Assembly: GCF_004770905.1 (NCBI RefSeq)
Contig: NZ_RQHT01000012.1
Span: forward strand, 248,001 to 312,000
Direction: 5' to 3'
DNA from: Leptospira bandrabouensis
GTDB taxonomy: Bacteria; Spirochaetota; Leptospiria; Leptospirales; Leptospiraceae
Length of the DNA stretch: 64,000 nt
Each line of letters starts with the position of its first letter. Position 1 is the first letter of the stretch. Of the stretch, positions 33,528 to 42,262 are shown piece after piece. The notes beneath the pieces were generated by a model. The model searched no databases. It was given only the letters and a program-made list of their open reading frames with translations, and was not told the origin of the DNA. The position numbers and the translations under genes were made by a program.

Positions 33528-33941
33528 ATGATTTCCTCAAAAAAAACTACCAAACAACTTCTCCAAAAAAAGATTCAATATTTGGAATCTCTCATAACCA
33601 ATCTAAAACGTGAAGAGGAATTACTTTCTTACCGTGATGCCGATTCTGCTGTGAAGCTCGAGTTTAAAAACGAATCTTTAGTGAAGAAACTAGAGGAAGT
33701 GGACCGTGAACTTTGGGAAAGGCAAGAGATGGAAGTTTATACAGAAGAGGAAATCGCGATTTCTGAAACTGTATTTGAAAGATTAGATGAAGCAAGAAAC
33801 CTACAACAAAAGGTTCAAGAATTACTTGTTTTTGAAATGAATGAGAGTAAAAAAGAGTATTGGGAATTCAGTATCAAACGTAGATTGAAATCACATTTGA
33901 TCCAGTCTTCCGGCCTCTCATGGACAAAAAACTACTGTTAA
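33528..33941 (+). CDS. Coiled-coil protein, possible flagellar chaperone (FlgN-like)
   Basis: 137 aa, entirely helical with long heptad stretches (residues 5-60 and 70-115), charged, no signal peptide. Position right after fliS (18 bases) and size are what a FlgN or FliT type export chaperone would have, but sequence alone does not prove it. The end of the gene overlaps the J-domain gene by 22 bases. Confidence 0.55.
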   Translation: MISSKKTTKQLLQKKIQYLESLITNLKREEELLSYRDADSAVKLEFKNESLVKKLEEVDRELWERQEMEVYTEEEIAISETVFERLDEARNLQQKVQELLVFEMNESKKEYWEFSIKRRLKSHLIQSSGLSWTKNYC

Positions 33942-34450
33942 ATGATTCCCTCCATTTTTTAGGCCTTGGCCTTGGGTTTTCTGAATCGGAACTCAAAGAA
34001 TCCTACCATAAACTTGCCAAAAAATACCATCCTGATTCAGGAGAATTTACAAGTGATGTGATGTTTTTGGAATTGAAGAAACATTACGAATCCTTAAAAG
34101 ACTATCTTCTCATTCATCCAGAAGAGGAGTCTTTTCTCTCTGAGAACCGAGAAAGTGGGGATCTGTTTGAAAAAGGCAATCCACAAACAAAACCTTCCAA
34201 AGATCCCGTCTTTCATGAATACAAATTGGCCAAGGAAAAAGAAACCCAGGCCATTTTACGTTATTATGAGAAACGAAACCTACATCCCATTGAACTTTCA
34301 GAAAACGCAAACAAAGAACTTGTACAGTTACGAAAAGACCTAGAACCAGTTTTATCAGTATACGCTGAGATTTTAAAAAAACATCCATCTAGCCTTTGGG
34401 CCAGTGATGCAAAAGATTCTTTAGATCGACTTCGTGTTTGGTGGAGTTAA
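33920..34450 (+). CDS. J-domain (DnaJ-like) protein
   Basis: 176 aa. Residues 10-65 form a J-domain with the HPD motif (His37-Pro38-Asp39 in KYHPDSG). No Gly/Phe linker, zinc fingers or C-terminal substrate domain, so it is a type III J-protein that would stimulate DnaK for a specific client. The C-terminal half is a charged helical domain. The start lies within the end of the coiled-coil gene, which puts it in the fliS cluster and suggests that its client is part of flagellar assembly (inference). A terminator follows at 34453. Confidence 0.78.
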   Translation: MDKKLLLNDSLHFLGLGLGFSESELKESYHKLAKKYHPDSGEFTSDVMFLELKKHYESLKDYLLIHPEEESFLSENRESGDLFEKGNPQTKPSKDPVFHEYKLAKEKETQAILRYYEKRNLHPIELSENANKELVQLRKDLEPVLSVYAEILKKHPSSLWASDAKDSLDRLRVWWS

Positions 34451-34452
34451 TA

Positions 34453-34483
34453 AAAACGCCAGAGAAAAACTCTCCGGCGTTTT
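34453..34483. terminator. Hairpin terminator after the fliS cluster
   Basis: AAAACGCC at 34453-34460 pairs with GGCGTTTT at 34476-34483, with an AGAG/CTCT inner stem; T-rich ends on both strands let it work in either direction. Confidence 0.7.
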
Positions 34484-34559
34484 CGAACTAAAGACTCTTT
34501 GGTTGCGAATCATTTCTTTCTTCGCAGAATCAAATTACCTTTGTTTCATTTTTAAAATC

Positions 34560-35861
34560 TTATGGTGTAGGTGCCGCTGCTTCTCCACCGAGGAGACCTA
34601 AAGAGATATCTGGAATCCAGCTGATTAGGATGAGTCCAATAAGAAATAGTCCCACAATGGGGGCTACTGATTGGATGACCTTCCCTAACGGTTGTTTGAA
34701 GATTCCGGATGCCACAAATAGGTTCACTCCCACTGGAGGTGTTAAGTAACCAATTTCCAAGTTCACAATCATAATGATTCCGAAGTGAACCGGATTGATT
34801 CCATAATTGATAGCCATTGGCGCAAGAAGAGGTGCTAATACAAGAATCGCACTCATAATATCCATAAACATTCCCACGATGAGTAACAAAATGTTCACAC
34901 CGATGAGGAAAGTCACAGGGCTCGAAATGAGTTCTGACATGGTCGCTACGAGATTTTGCGGAATTTCGTTTTCGATCATGAACTTATTTAAACTCACGGC
35001 AAGGATCAGGATGAGGAATAGAATTCCCAACATCTCTGCACTTTCTGCCATGATTTTTGGAATCTTAGGAAAACTAAGTTCTTTGTGGATGAATACTTCC
35101 ACAAGGATGGCATAAAATACAGCAATGGCTGCTGATTCTGTTGCTGTAAAAAATCCTGAGTAAATTCCTCCAAGGATCACCACTGGCATAAGAAGGGCAA
35201 GAACTCCTTCTTTCCAAGCTGTGCGGATTTCTGCCCAGTCCCATTTTCCACGACCAACGTTACCAGCACGTAACACGGAGTAGATCATTAGAAGTGACAT
35301 GAGTAAAATACCTGGGCCGATCCCTGCAATGAATAGATCGGTTACAGAAACTCCCACCATAATCGCATACACGATCATAGGAATACTCGGAGGGATGATG
35401 ATCCCAAGAGTTCCCCCAGAAGCGAGTAGACCCATAGAGAATTGAGTAGGGTATCCTGCTTTGGTTAGAGAAGGATACATGAGTCCACCGATCGCAATGA
35501 GTGTTACAGGAGAAGATCCAGAAATAGCCGCAAAGATCCCACAAGAAAAAACACCTGCGATTGCAAGTCCTGCAGGGATGGGAGCAGTCATGGCTTGTGC
35601 AATCCGAATGAGTCGTCTTGCAATACTTCCATGAGTCATTAAGTTTCCTGCAATGATAAACAAAGGAATCGCAAGAAGGATTTCTTTATCTCCCGCAAAA
35701 AACAAATCCCCGATGATACTATTCAGTTCTTGTAAAGACTCAAGAGGTGGATCTGGTAAAAAGTAATAACAATACACTGTGATGGCACCCATCAGTACAA
35801 TCAGTGGTTGTCTAAGCAGAATTAAAGCAAGTAAGAGTAGGAGTATTCCCCAAGAACCCAT
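34560..35861 (-). CDS. TRAP transporter large permease (DctM)
   Basis: 433 aa, twelve or so spans, with DctM features: GDLFFAGDKEILLAIPLFIIAGNLM near the N-terminus, ISGSSPVTLIAIGGLMYPSL and GTLGIIIPPSIPMIVYAIM. It is the main ion-coupled channel subunit of a TRAP system. Its start overlaps the DctQ stop as TAATG. It is the last gene of a four-gene TatT-DctP-DctQ-DctM operon. Confidence 0.93.
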   Translation of the reverse strand: MGSWGILLLLLALILLRQPLIVLMGAITVYCYYFLPDPPLESLQELNSIIGDLFFAGDKEILLAIPLFIIAGNLMTHGSIARRLIRIAQAMTAPIPAGLAIAGVFSCGIFAAISGSSPVTLIAIGGLMYPSLTKAGYPTQFSMGLLASGGTLGIIIPPSIPMIVYAIMVGVSVTDLFIAGIGPGILLMSLLMIYSVLRAGNVGRGKWDWAEIRTAWKEGVLALLMPVVILGGIYSGFFTATESAAIAVFYAILVEVFIHKELSFPKIPKIMAESAEMLGILFLILILAVSLNKFMIENEIPQNLVATMSELISSPVTFLIGVNILLLIVGMFMDIMSAILVLAPLLAPMAINYGINPVHFGIIMIVNLEIGYLTPPVGVNLFVASGIFKQPLGKVIQSVAPIVGLFLIGLILISWIPDISLGLLGGEAAAPTP

Positions 35862-36556
35862 TATTGATTCCCCCGTGAATTAGATTCGGAAAGTTCTTTT
35901 TCCGCAAGTTCCAAAGCTTCTGTGGCTTCATTGATGTCGGAAGGAATGAGGGCAGGAAAAATTCCATAACACAAATGTCTAAAACCCATAGAGAGAAAGA
36001 TATAAGGGAAAATCAATTGAACTTTCCACAAATGAATTTCTGTAACTGGATTCACTTCATCTAAACTAATACTTTCTAGAACATAAATGACAGAGAGATA
36101 AGCTAAGAATAAAAAGAAAAAAGAGATCACCCACTGTTCGATTACCTTTATATAAGGTAAAAAATTCTTTGGTAATACTTTATCTGCGATTTCTGGGCGT
36201 AGGTGAGAACCTTTGGCACTAGCGAGTGCAGATCCGAAAAGACCACCCCATAACATAAAATAGAGGGAAAGTTTTTGTGCCCAAATGATTCCACCAAGGC
36301 CTAACCACTCTAAAAATCCGGAAGTTCCTCCGTGAATGGATTCGGCAATGTAAACACTCCAATCACCAACAAAACCGGCAACACTAGTGTTCGGATAGGC
36401 TTCTGAGATTTTCATTACCCAACTAAGAACTTTATCGATGACTTCCCTTTTGGAAACGTCAGCAATCATGAGAAGTGTGAGCAGAAGGAAACAAATTCCC
36501 CCCGCCCATTTCTCGCCGAAACTCAAAGTATTTAGAATTCGTTCGACGAATTTCAT
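35861..36556 (-). CDS. TRAP transporter small permease (DctQ)
   Basis: 231 aa, longer than the usual ~160-180 aa because of an insert of about 45 residues after span 1 (residues 45-95). Four spans with the typical W-x-LFGSALA region (MLWGGLFGSALASAKGSHLRPEIADKVLP). It couples the binding protein to the large subunit. Overlaps DctM by one base; the DctP stop is 21 bases upstream. Confidence 0.9.
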   Translation of the reverse strand: MKFVERILNTLSFGEKWAGGICFLLLTLLMIADVSKREVIDKVLSWVMKISEAYPNTSVAGFVGDWSVYIAESIHGGTSGFLEWLGLGGIIWAQKLSLYFMLWGGLFGSALASAKGSHLRPEIADKVLPKNFLPYIKVIEQWVISFFFLFLAYLSVIYVLESISLDEVNPVTEIHLWKVQLIFPYIFLSMGFRHLCYGIFPALIPSDINEATEALELAEKELSESNSRGNQ

Positions 36557-36577
36557 TTATCAATATCCTTCCTTAAC

Positions 36578-37585
36578 TTATCCGCCGCAAGCTGCTTTTG
36601 CTTTTTGGATTTTGTCGTAGATCATTTTGGACTGACCACCGATTTTACCTACCACTTGGCCGGATACCGCATTCGCAGCAGCTTTAAATCCCGCCAAATC
36701 AGCATTAGAAGGTTCGTATACTTGAACATCTGCTTTTTTAAGCGTAGCAATCATGTTCTTTTCGATCGAACGAACTGCTTGTCTTGCGCCTGGAGCTAGT
36801 TTATTTCCTTCACCCATAAGCGTTTTCTTTTGTTCGTCATTCAGAGTGTCCCAAAACTTTTTGGAATAAAGAATCGCTGCTGGTTGGTAAATATGGCGAG
36901 TTAATGTGAAATATTTAATCGCTGTTTGCCATTCTGCTGCCAAAGTAAAGAGAGGAGTGTTATCGAATCCTTCTACCACACCTGTTTGGAGGGATGGAAG
37001 AACTTCTGGGATCGCAATCGGAATTCCACTCACACCCAATTGTTTCCAATAGGCTATATGAACGGGAGACTCTTGGATTCTGATTTTGATTCCTTTTAGA
37101 TCATCAGGAGTTTTAACAGGAGCAGATTTGGTTCCAATGGAACGGTATCCATTTTCTGCCCAAGTCACAAAGATGAGTCCTTTGGATTCAAAAAGTTTGC
37201 GAAAGTCTTCCTGTAAGTGATCATCAAGAACGCAATCTGCTTGTGCATAAGAACTGAATAGGTAAGGAATTTCCAAAACATTGAGTTCTTTGACTGTATT
37301 GGCAAGTGCCCCTGCAGTAAGACCAGCACCTTGCAGTTTTCCTCGGATGACTTGTTGGAGGATTTCGTTTTCTCCACCCATTTGTCCACCAGGGTAAATT
37401 TTAAACTTAATTTGACCTTGTGATTCCGTTTCAATTTTCTTTTTGATTTTAGCAAGTTCGTTTGCCCACGGAGATCCTTCCGGTGCCACGGTTGCTAACT
37501 TAACGGTTGTTTGAGCAAATAAACCCCCACTGATGGTGAGGGTAATACTTACACAAACTAAATACTTTAATTGTTTTAAAAACAT
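36578..37585 (-). CDS. TRAP transporter substrate-binding protein (DctP)
   Basis: 335 aa with a cleavable signal peptide (about 1-24, ending LFA-Q). The mature protein has KLATVAPEGSPWANEL at the start, GGQMGGENEILQQVIRGKLQGAG, the conserved Arg in GIKIRIQESPVH that grips a carboxylate, and GFDNTPLF. The substrate is presumably an organic acid or other carboxylate; with a TatT partner, hydrophobic ligands such as lipids are possible. It lies 22 bases after TatT. Confidence 0.92.
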   Translation of the reverse strand: MFLKQLKYLVCVSITLTISGGLFAQTTVKLATVAPEGSPWANELAKIKKKIETESQGQIKFKIYPGGQMGGENEILQQVIRGKLQGAGLTAGALANTVKELNVLEIPYLFSSYAQADCVLDDHLQEDFRKLFESKGLIFVTWAENGYRSIGTKSAPVKTPDDLKGIKIRIQESPVHIAYWKQLGVSGIPIAIPEVLPSLQTGVVEGFDNTPLFTLAAEWQTAIKYFTLTRHIYQPAAILYSKKFWDTLNDEQKKTLMGEGNKLAPGARQAVRSIEKNMIATLKKADVQVYEPSNADLAGFKAAANAVSGQVVGKIGGQSKMIYDKIQKAKAACGG

Positions 37586-37607
37586 CTAGTTCTCCTAGTA
37601 AATTTGA

Positions 37608-38510
37608 TTATAGTTCGTCGAGTAATTTCTTAGCTTTACGTTGTTCTACAATTTGATCTGCTTCGATTTCAGGAAGGGAAGATGCTTTGCCTTTGATTAC
37701 AAATTCTAATTGTTTTTTGAATTTGTCTTCATTTCCTTTGAGGCGGCTTTCTGCATACAATACACGTACGGCAAAGTAGTTAGGATGTTTTGCAATAGCT
37801 TCTTCGAACAATTTGTCCGCTAGTTTTTTATCTCCAGTGGGAGAAAGTGCGTTACTTGCTGCATCATATCTAAGGGTTGCTGAGTAAAAATACTCTTTAC
37901 CCATTGCTTTTTCGATTTCTTTTGCACGGTTGATCATTGCTGAAAATTTAGAACGATTGGATAGAAGAGTTGTAAAACCTACCATTCTTGACCACTTTGC
38001 AAGAGATGCATATCTCCAATAAAGAGCATCGATATCTTGTGGTCCAAGCGCATCCAATGCTTTTTCGATCTCTAGTTTTTCTTTCACAACTTTGTCACGA
38101 AATTTAGGATTCATCGCGAGAGCGGCTTCACACCAAGTCACTGCAGCATCGTAGTACTGGATGGATTCTTCTTTTACTTTTTCATCTGTATCGGCATCAC
38201 CTGTAAGTTTTAACCAAAGGTGTCCGTCACTTAAGAGATAGTTTCCACGGCAAAGTAAGACTTTTACATCAGAGTACTGAGGGTTCTCTAAAGCGAATTT
38301 TTCTAAACCAACAAGGGCTTGTCTTAGGTCTTGTTCGTTTTGACGGTTCTTCCAAAGTTTTTCAAGGTCCGCTGGAAGTTTTGCTGGGGTTGTTGCTCTT
38401 TCTACATTTGAGTCAGAGATTTTTACCGATCTTGATTTTCCACAAGCAACCACAGACAAAAGTACGAGACCTGCCATTGCTATTTTTGACCAATGTTTTG
38501 TTTGGTACAT
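37608..38510 (-). CDS. TatT-like lipoprotein of a TPAT/TRAP transporter
   Basis: 300 aa with lipobox LSVVA before Cys23 and then helical repeats of TPR type. Treponema pallidum TatT (Tp0956) is a TPR-lipoprotein that trimerises and binds the TatP substrate protein, giving the TPAT class of TRAP transporters. Gene order and spacing here (lipoprotein, then DctP, Q, M) match. There is a GGAGGA ribosome-binding site before the ATG, and a perfect GGGATG/CATCCC hairpin about 25 bases upstream in the leader (38536-38551). Confidence 0.85.
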   Translation of the reverse strand: MYQTKHWSKIAMAGLVLLSVVACGKSRSVKISDSNVERATTPAKLPADLEKLWKNRQNEQDLRQALVGLEKFALENPQYSDVKVLLCRGNYLLSDGHLWLKLTGDADTDEKVKEESIQYYDAAVTWCEAALAMNPKFRDKVVKEKLEIEKALDALGPQDIDALYWRYASLAKWSRMVGFTTLLSNRSKFSAMINRAKEIEKAMGKEYFYSATLRYDAASNALSPTGDKKLADKLFEEAIAKHPNYFAVRVLYAESRLKGNEDKFKKQLEFVIKGKASSLPEIEADQIVEQRKAKKLLDEL

Positions 38511-38535
38511 TTTGTATCATCCTCCAAAGATTTTT

Positions 38536-38551
38536 GGGATGGAAACATCCC
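38536..38551 (-). promoter_or_regulatory. Hairpin in the leader of the TatT operon
   Basis: In the leftward mRNA, GGGATG and CATCCC form a 6-bp stem with a TTTC tetraloop, ending about 25 bases before the TatT start and close to its GGAGGA site. It could stabilise the leader or modulate translation. It is not a terminator. Confidence 0.4.
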
Positions 38552-38635
38552 TTTCTATTTGTATCCTCATGTTTGGACTTTGGGGCAAAAATTTAGAAAA
38601 ATTCTAAAAAAAGCACAAAGAATTCCCATGATTCC

Positions 38636-38667
38636 GGAAAAAAATACATGCATTTGACTTAAATGCA
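38636..38667 (-). terminator. Rho-independent terminator after the DedA-lipoprotein pair
   Basis: Read leftward: TGCATTT, loop AAGTC, AAATGCA, then TGTATTTTTTT. A 7-bp perfect stem 14 bases beyond the lipoprotein gene's stop. Confidence 0.7.
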
Positions 38668-38680
38668 AGAAAGTTTTATT

Positions 38681-39163
38681 TTAAGGGACAATAAGAGCAT
38701 TAGAGGAAGGGGAAACCTTAAAGGAACTATTGCTATTTTGGAGATTGACAGCAAGGCCCAGGGTTCGCATGGCGATGTAGGTTCCCGGCGTCAGCGTGGC
38801 AAAAATCCTACAACTGACTCCTGTTGCATTGTCCTTTTGTGAGGGATCAATCTCAAACGTGTATTCCACTGGTTGGACGATCGTAGAGGAGGCCAAAACA
38901 CAATCGGTTCCTAAGTTGAGATCAGTGGGGTTTTGGACTTCTTTTTCCGAAATCCCAGAGTAGAGACGGTATCCCTGGAAGATAAATTCAGGGTTTTGGG
39001 CTCTGACTTTGATCGTAAAATTGGAGTTTCCATTATTGGTAATGGATATGAGAGTCGGGGGGGCTTGGACCGAGGCCGTTGTGGAGTAGTTTGTACATCC
39101 AAACCCGAAAAGGAACACTAATACCGCAAATGAGTAGCGGGAAAAAAAAGATACAATCTTCAT
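38681..39163 (-). CDS. Small lipoprotein with beta-sandwich domain
   Basis: 160 aa from the ATG at 39163 (frame opens at 39271), whose A is part of ATGA overlapping the DedA stop, with GGAG four bases upstream. Lipobox FGFG before Cys23. The mature part is beta-rich (PTLISITNNGNSNFTIKVRAQNPEFIFQGYRLYSG), like a fibronectin III-type fold, with a Cys pair (CVLASS and CRIFA). Function unknown; location is periplasmic or outer membrane. Confidence 0.7.
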   Translation of the reverse strand: MKIVSFFSRYSFAVLVFLFGFGCTNYSTTASVQAPPTLISITNNGNSNFTIKVRAQNPEFIFQGYRLYSGISEKEVQNPTDLNLGTDCVLASSTIVQPVEYTFEIDPSQKDNATGVSCRIFATLTPGTYIAMRTLGLAVNLQNSNSSFKVSPSSNALIVP

Positions 39164-39780
39164 TTTTCTCCTCTTTCTTCCCGGTGTTTCCTCCGCCACC
39201 ATAAGAAGGCAAGGACTAGAATGGCTAGGGCCACAAGACTGAGGATGATGGTTTGGCCGTTTCGAACCCAACCCATTAGTTCTTCAAAATTATGAGCAAA
39301 ATAATATCCCAAGTAGACCCAAATGGGGACAGAGATGAGAGCAGCAAATCCGTCCGTCAGTAAAAACAATAGAAAACTAATTTGTTTGGAAGTGCCGGCG
39401 GTAAAGAAAATAGGCATTCGCAGTCCTGGCATAAAACGTCCGAAAAAGACCACCCAACGACCATATTTTTTGAATTGTTCACGCACTTTGTCAAATCGTT
39501 CGGGATGGAGGACAGTTCTGAGTATGGGAAGAGTGAGGGCTTTTTCGCCGTAGTAACTACCTAACCAAAATACAAAACTATCTCCAAGAAGGACACCGGC
39601 CATTCCCACAAAAAACATAATGTGAACATTGGCATAACCTAGGCCAGAGATGACTCCGCCGGCAGTAAGAGAAATATCTTCAGGAACCGGAAGACCGAAT
39701 CCACAAAGGATCAGAATTCCAAAAACGGCAAAATAACCGTATTGCATAAAAATGGAAACTAGAGTTTGTAGAAAGTCCAT
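39160..39780 (-). CDS. DedA-family (SNARE-associated/VTT) membrane protein
   Basis: 206 aa with spans and re-entrant loops of the DedA family: ILILCGFGLPVPEDISLTAGG, GDSFVFWLGSYYGEKAL, and the FFGRFMPGLRMPIFFTAGTS motif with the two arginines needed for undecaprenyl-phosphate or phospholipid recycling in E. coli DedA proteins. It overlaps the lipoprotein gene by 4 bases and begins 50 bases from the divergent dgt gene. Confidence 0.9.
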   Translation of the reverse strand: MDFLQTLVSIFMQYGYFAVFGILILCGFGLPVPEDISLTAGGVISGLGYANVHIMFFVGMAGVLLGDSFVFWLGSYYGEKALTLPILRTVLHPERFDKVREQFKKYGRWVVFFGRFMPGLRMPIFFTAGTSKQISFLLFLLTDGFAALISVPIWVYLGYYFAHNFEELMGWVRNGQTIILSLVALAILVLAFLWWRRKHREERGEK

Positions 39781-39829
39781 GAGGGATTTATACTGATTTT
39801 ATGGTTTCGTTGAAAAAGGAAAGAGATTT

Positions 39830-40990
39830 ATGAAGAAAGGGAGAAACTGGCTCCTAGAGGAAGAAGAAAAAATCCTTGCTCCTTATGCTGTGCACAGCAA
39901 AAATCCTGGAGAAAGGGAGTATTCTGAACCGGAACATCCCTACCGACTTCCTTTTCAGAGAGATCGCGATCGTATCATCCACTCACATGCCTTCAAACGT
40001 TTGGAATACAAAACACAGGTTTTTGTTTATTCTGAAGGGGATCATTTTCGTAACCGACTTACCCATACATTAGAAGTGGCTGGAATTTCTAAAACCATTT
40101 CCAAAGTTCTTGGACTCAATGAAGATTTAAGTGAAACCATTGCTCTTGCACATGACCTAGGCCATTCTCCGTTTGGTCATGCCGGCCAAGAGGCACTTTC
40201 TGATTTGATGCGAGGTAAAGGCGGGTTTGAACACAACAAACAATCACTGCGTGTGGTTCAGAAATTGGAACGTCGTTACCCTGATTTTCCTGGCCTTAAT
40301 CTTTGTGGAGAGACATTGCTTGGAATCATGAAACATGGTGGCGATTATGAAAAATCGGAACTACTTGATGTTAGGCGTGGATTCGGTCCTTCTTTAGAAG
40401 CAATGGTGGTCGATTGTTCTGATGAAATTACTTATAGTGCACATGATTTAGAAGATGGATTGGAAAGTGGACTTCTTAAACTCTCCGATGTTAAGGATTT
40501 AAAAGTTTGGAAACGAATGGAAGATTCCCTTCCTAAAACAAATCTTTCTAATATCAATTCTATTTCTCGATCTGCAGGACGGGTAATACTGAACCTAATG
40601 GTTTCTGATTTAATTGAAAGTATCGAATCTCTTTTACAAAAATATTCTATAAATTCAAGAGAAGATGTTTCTTTGGCATTTCAAAACCAATGGAAGTTAG
40701 TCCAGTTTTCAGAAGAATTTCAAATCGAATTTTTGGAGCTTAAATCCTATTTGTTTTCAAAACTCTATCGCCATCCAGAAGTATCTCGTATGAGTGAAAG
40801 AGGGAAAGAAACAATTCACTTACTCTTTAAACATTTTGAATCGAATCCAGAATCCATTCCCGAATCTTATCGGAATCGTGAAGATGAAGAAGGAAGGGCG
40901 CGAGTCATTTGTGATTACATTGCAGGAATGACGGACCGGTATGCTATTGAGAAATTAAAACGAGAAGGGATTCTTTGGTTTCCTTATTAA
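39830..40990 (+). CDS. dgt: dGTPase-like deoxynucleoside triphosphohydrolase
   Basis: 386 aa HD-domain protein with the dGTPase signature: HSHAFKRLEYKTQVFVYSEGDHFRNRLTHTLEV (His79), ETIALAHDLGHSPFGHAG (His108-Asp109) and CSDEITYSAHDLEDG. It hydrolyses dNTPs to nucleoside and triphosphate and helps control nucleotide pools, and in some species phage defence. Length is that of the shorter bacterial group. Starts 50 bases from the divergent DedA gene and is followed by a GST gene. Confidence 0.93.
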   Translation: MKKGRNWLLEEEEKILAPYAVHSKNPGEREYSEPEHPYRLPFQRDRDRIIHSHAFKRLEYKTQVFVYSEGDHFRNRLTHTLEVAGISKTISKVLGLNEDLSETIALAHDLGHSPFGHAGQEALSDLMRGKGGFEHNKQSLRVVQKLERRYPDFPGLNLCGETLLGIMKHGGDYEKSELLDVRRGFGPSLEAMVVDCSDEITYSAHDLEDGLESGLLKLSDVKDLKVWKRMEDSLPKTNLSNINSISRSAGRVILNLMVSDLIESIESLLQKYSINSREDVSLAFQNQWKLVQFSEEFQIEFLELKSYLFSKLYRHPEVSRMSERGKETIHLLFKHFESNPESIPESYRNREDEEGRARVICDYIAGMTDRYAIEKLKREGILWFPY

Positions 40991-41044
40991 GGGATTAAAA
41001 TCATAGGTAGGATTATCGAATTTTATTTTTTTGGAGAAATTTGA

Positions 41045-41656
41045 ATGTATCAGTTATATGCTCATCCCCGTTCCACTTATAGTATGCGTGTACATATCTA
41101 TTTGCGATATAGAAATCTTCCTTATGAAACGATAACGATTGCTTTAGACAAATTAGAAAATAGGAAAAGACCATTTTTACAAATTAATCCTTATGGGAAA
41201 GTTCCCGTATTGAAAGATGATGATTTTTTACTTGCAGAATCTTCAGCTATTATCCGTTACCTGGAAGAGAAACATTCATTTACGAATCCTTTTTTTTCGG
41301 AAGATTTGCGGTCAAGAGCACTTCTCAACCAAGCCATCAACCGTTGTGAGTCAGAGTTTTGTTTTCCTGGTAGTGTTATTTATTTTTCTAAAAAATTTGT
41401 TTCACCTGAAAAATGGGATACAAATCGGATGAAAGATTCTTCCAAACGAATCGGAAGGCATTTGGATATTTTAGAAGGGATTTTGGAAACAAATGAGTAT
41501 CTTCACGAAAACCAATTTGGGTTTTTAGAGATTCTTTATGCTCCTTTTATCAAAAATATAGATATGATGGAAACTAAACTTCCACTTCCCGTTGAAAATT
41601 GGATCAAACGAGTGTTAGCAAATGAAAGTGTCAGTGAGGTTTTAGGTAAGGGATAG
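41045..41656 (+). CDS. Glutathione S-transferase family protein
   Basis: 203 aa with the thioredoxin-like N-terminal domain (MYQLYAHPRSTYSMRVHIYL, ending PYGKVPVLKDDDFLLAESSAIIRYLEEK) and an all-helical C-terminal domain. The cis-Pro (VPVL) and the Glu-Ser pair (AESSA) that bind the gamma-glutamyl part of glutathione are there. Ser in HPRSTYS would be the catalytic residue, as in theta/zeta types. Substrate unknown. It overlaps the end of the convergent nucleosidase-like gene by 15 bases. Confidence 0.85.
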   Translation: MYQLYAHPRSTYSMRVHIYLRYRNLPYETITIALDKLENRKRPFLQINPYGKVPVLKDDDFLLAESSAIIRYLEEKHSFTNPFFSEDLRSRALLNQAINRCESEFCFPGSVIYFSKKFVSPEKWDTNRMKDSSKRIGRHLDILEGILETNEYLHENQFGFLEILYAPFIKNIDMMETKLPLPVENWIKRVLANESVSEVLGKG

Positions 41657-42262
41657 AATTTTATTTTGTAATGAGTGGGAGAGACTTTTCCAGTTTTTGA
41701 CCCAATCATTGGATCCATTTGGCCCCACAAGATTGGTCACGGCTAAATAGGCTGTTACGGTCACGGAAAATTTACTGGCAACTTTAGAAATTCCAAAAAG
41801 TTCCAAATTTTCAATTTCTAGATTTTTCCACGATTCTTCTGGAGGATTTTTTAAATCGATTAGGGTGATGGTTGTGGGAGCATTACATGTTGTGATTTGT
41901 AGCGATTTGTCTGGTGTCATCTCGTAAAATTCGGGAGATTCAGGGATTTGTTTGGATAATTTTAGGGCATGGGAAATTTCTTTCGAATATACTCTGTTTG
42001 GTGAAATAAAGGATCCGATTCTGATTCCACTCCATTCGTAAGCACCACAAGATCCAAAAAAAACAATGTGTCTGATGTTTCTGTTTTTAGAAATATATTC
42101 TGAAAGTTGGACTGCCGCTTCTAAATTTCCAATTCCCATTACCTCTAAATAAGGAAACTGATTTGAAGCCTTAAGGAGATTAATTTCTCCTTCAAAGGCT
42201 CCAGTAACAAGTGTTTGGTTTTTAATAAAGGGTAACAAGTCCCTCTGTTTCTGGATATCCAT
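41642..42262 (-). CDS. Nucleoside phosphorylase/nucleosidase-like protein with divergent active site
   Basis: 206 aa. VMGIGNLEAAVQLSEYI, HIVFFGSCGAYE and IGSFISPNRVYSKE match the PNP/UDP phosphorylase-nucleosidase fold (MTAN or futalosine hydrolase type). The usual late EMEG/EME active-site segment is replaced by ENLELFGISKVASKFSV; the Glu that binds ribose is at best relocated, so catalysis is uncertain. The gene's ATG lies 41 bases inside argC (a TTG start at 42238 is an alternative), implying coupled translation. The 5-methylthioadenosine and futalosine routes are both possible links. Confidence 0.65.
   Translation of the reverse strand: MDIQKQRDLLPFIKNQTLVTGAFEGEINLLKASNQFPYLEVMGIGNLEAAVQLSEYISKNRNIRHIVFFGSCGAYEWSGIRIGSFISPNRVYSKEISHALKLSKQIPESPEFYEMTPDKSLQITTCNAPTTITLIDLKNPPEESWKNLEIENLELFGISKVASKFSVTVTAYLAVTNLVGPNGSNDWVKNWKSLSHSLQNKILSLT

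Noticed and set aside
38649..38667. Palindrome considered as a regulator site for the TatT operon
   Set aside because: It lies right after the lipoprotein stop and is followed leftward by a T-run, so a terminator explains it better.
39830..40990. dgt as part of a phage-defence island
   Set aside because: Neighbours (DedA, GST, argC) are housekeeping genes, so there is no support beyond the general ability of dGTPases to deplete dNTPs.
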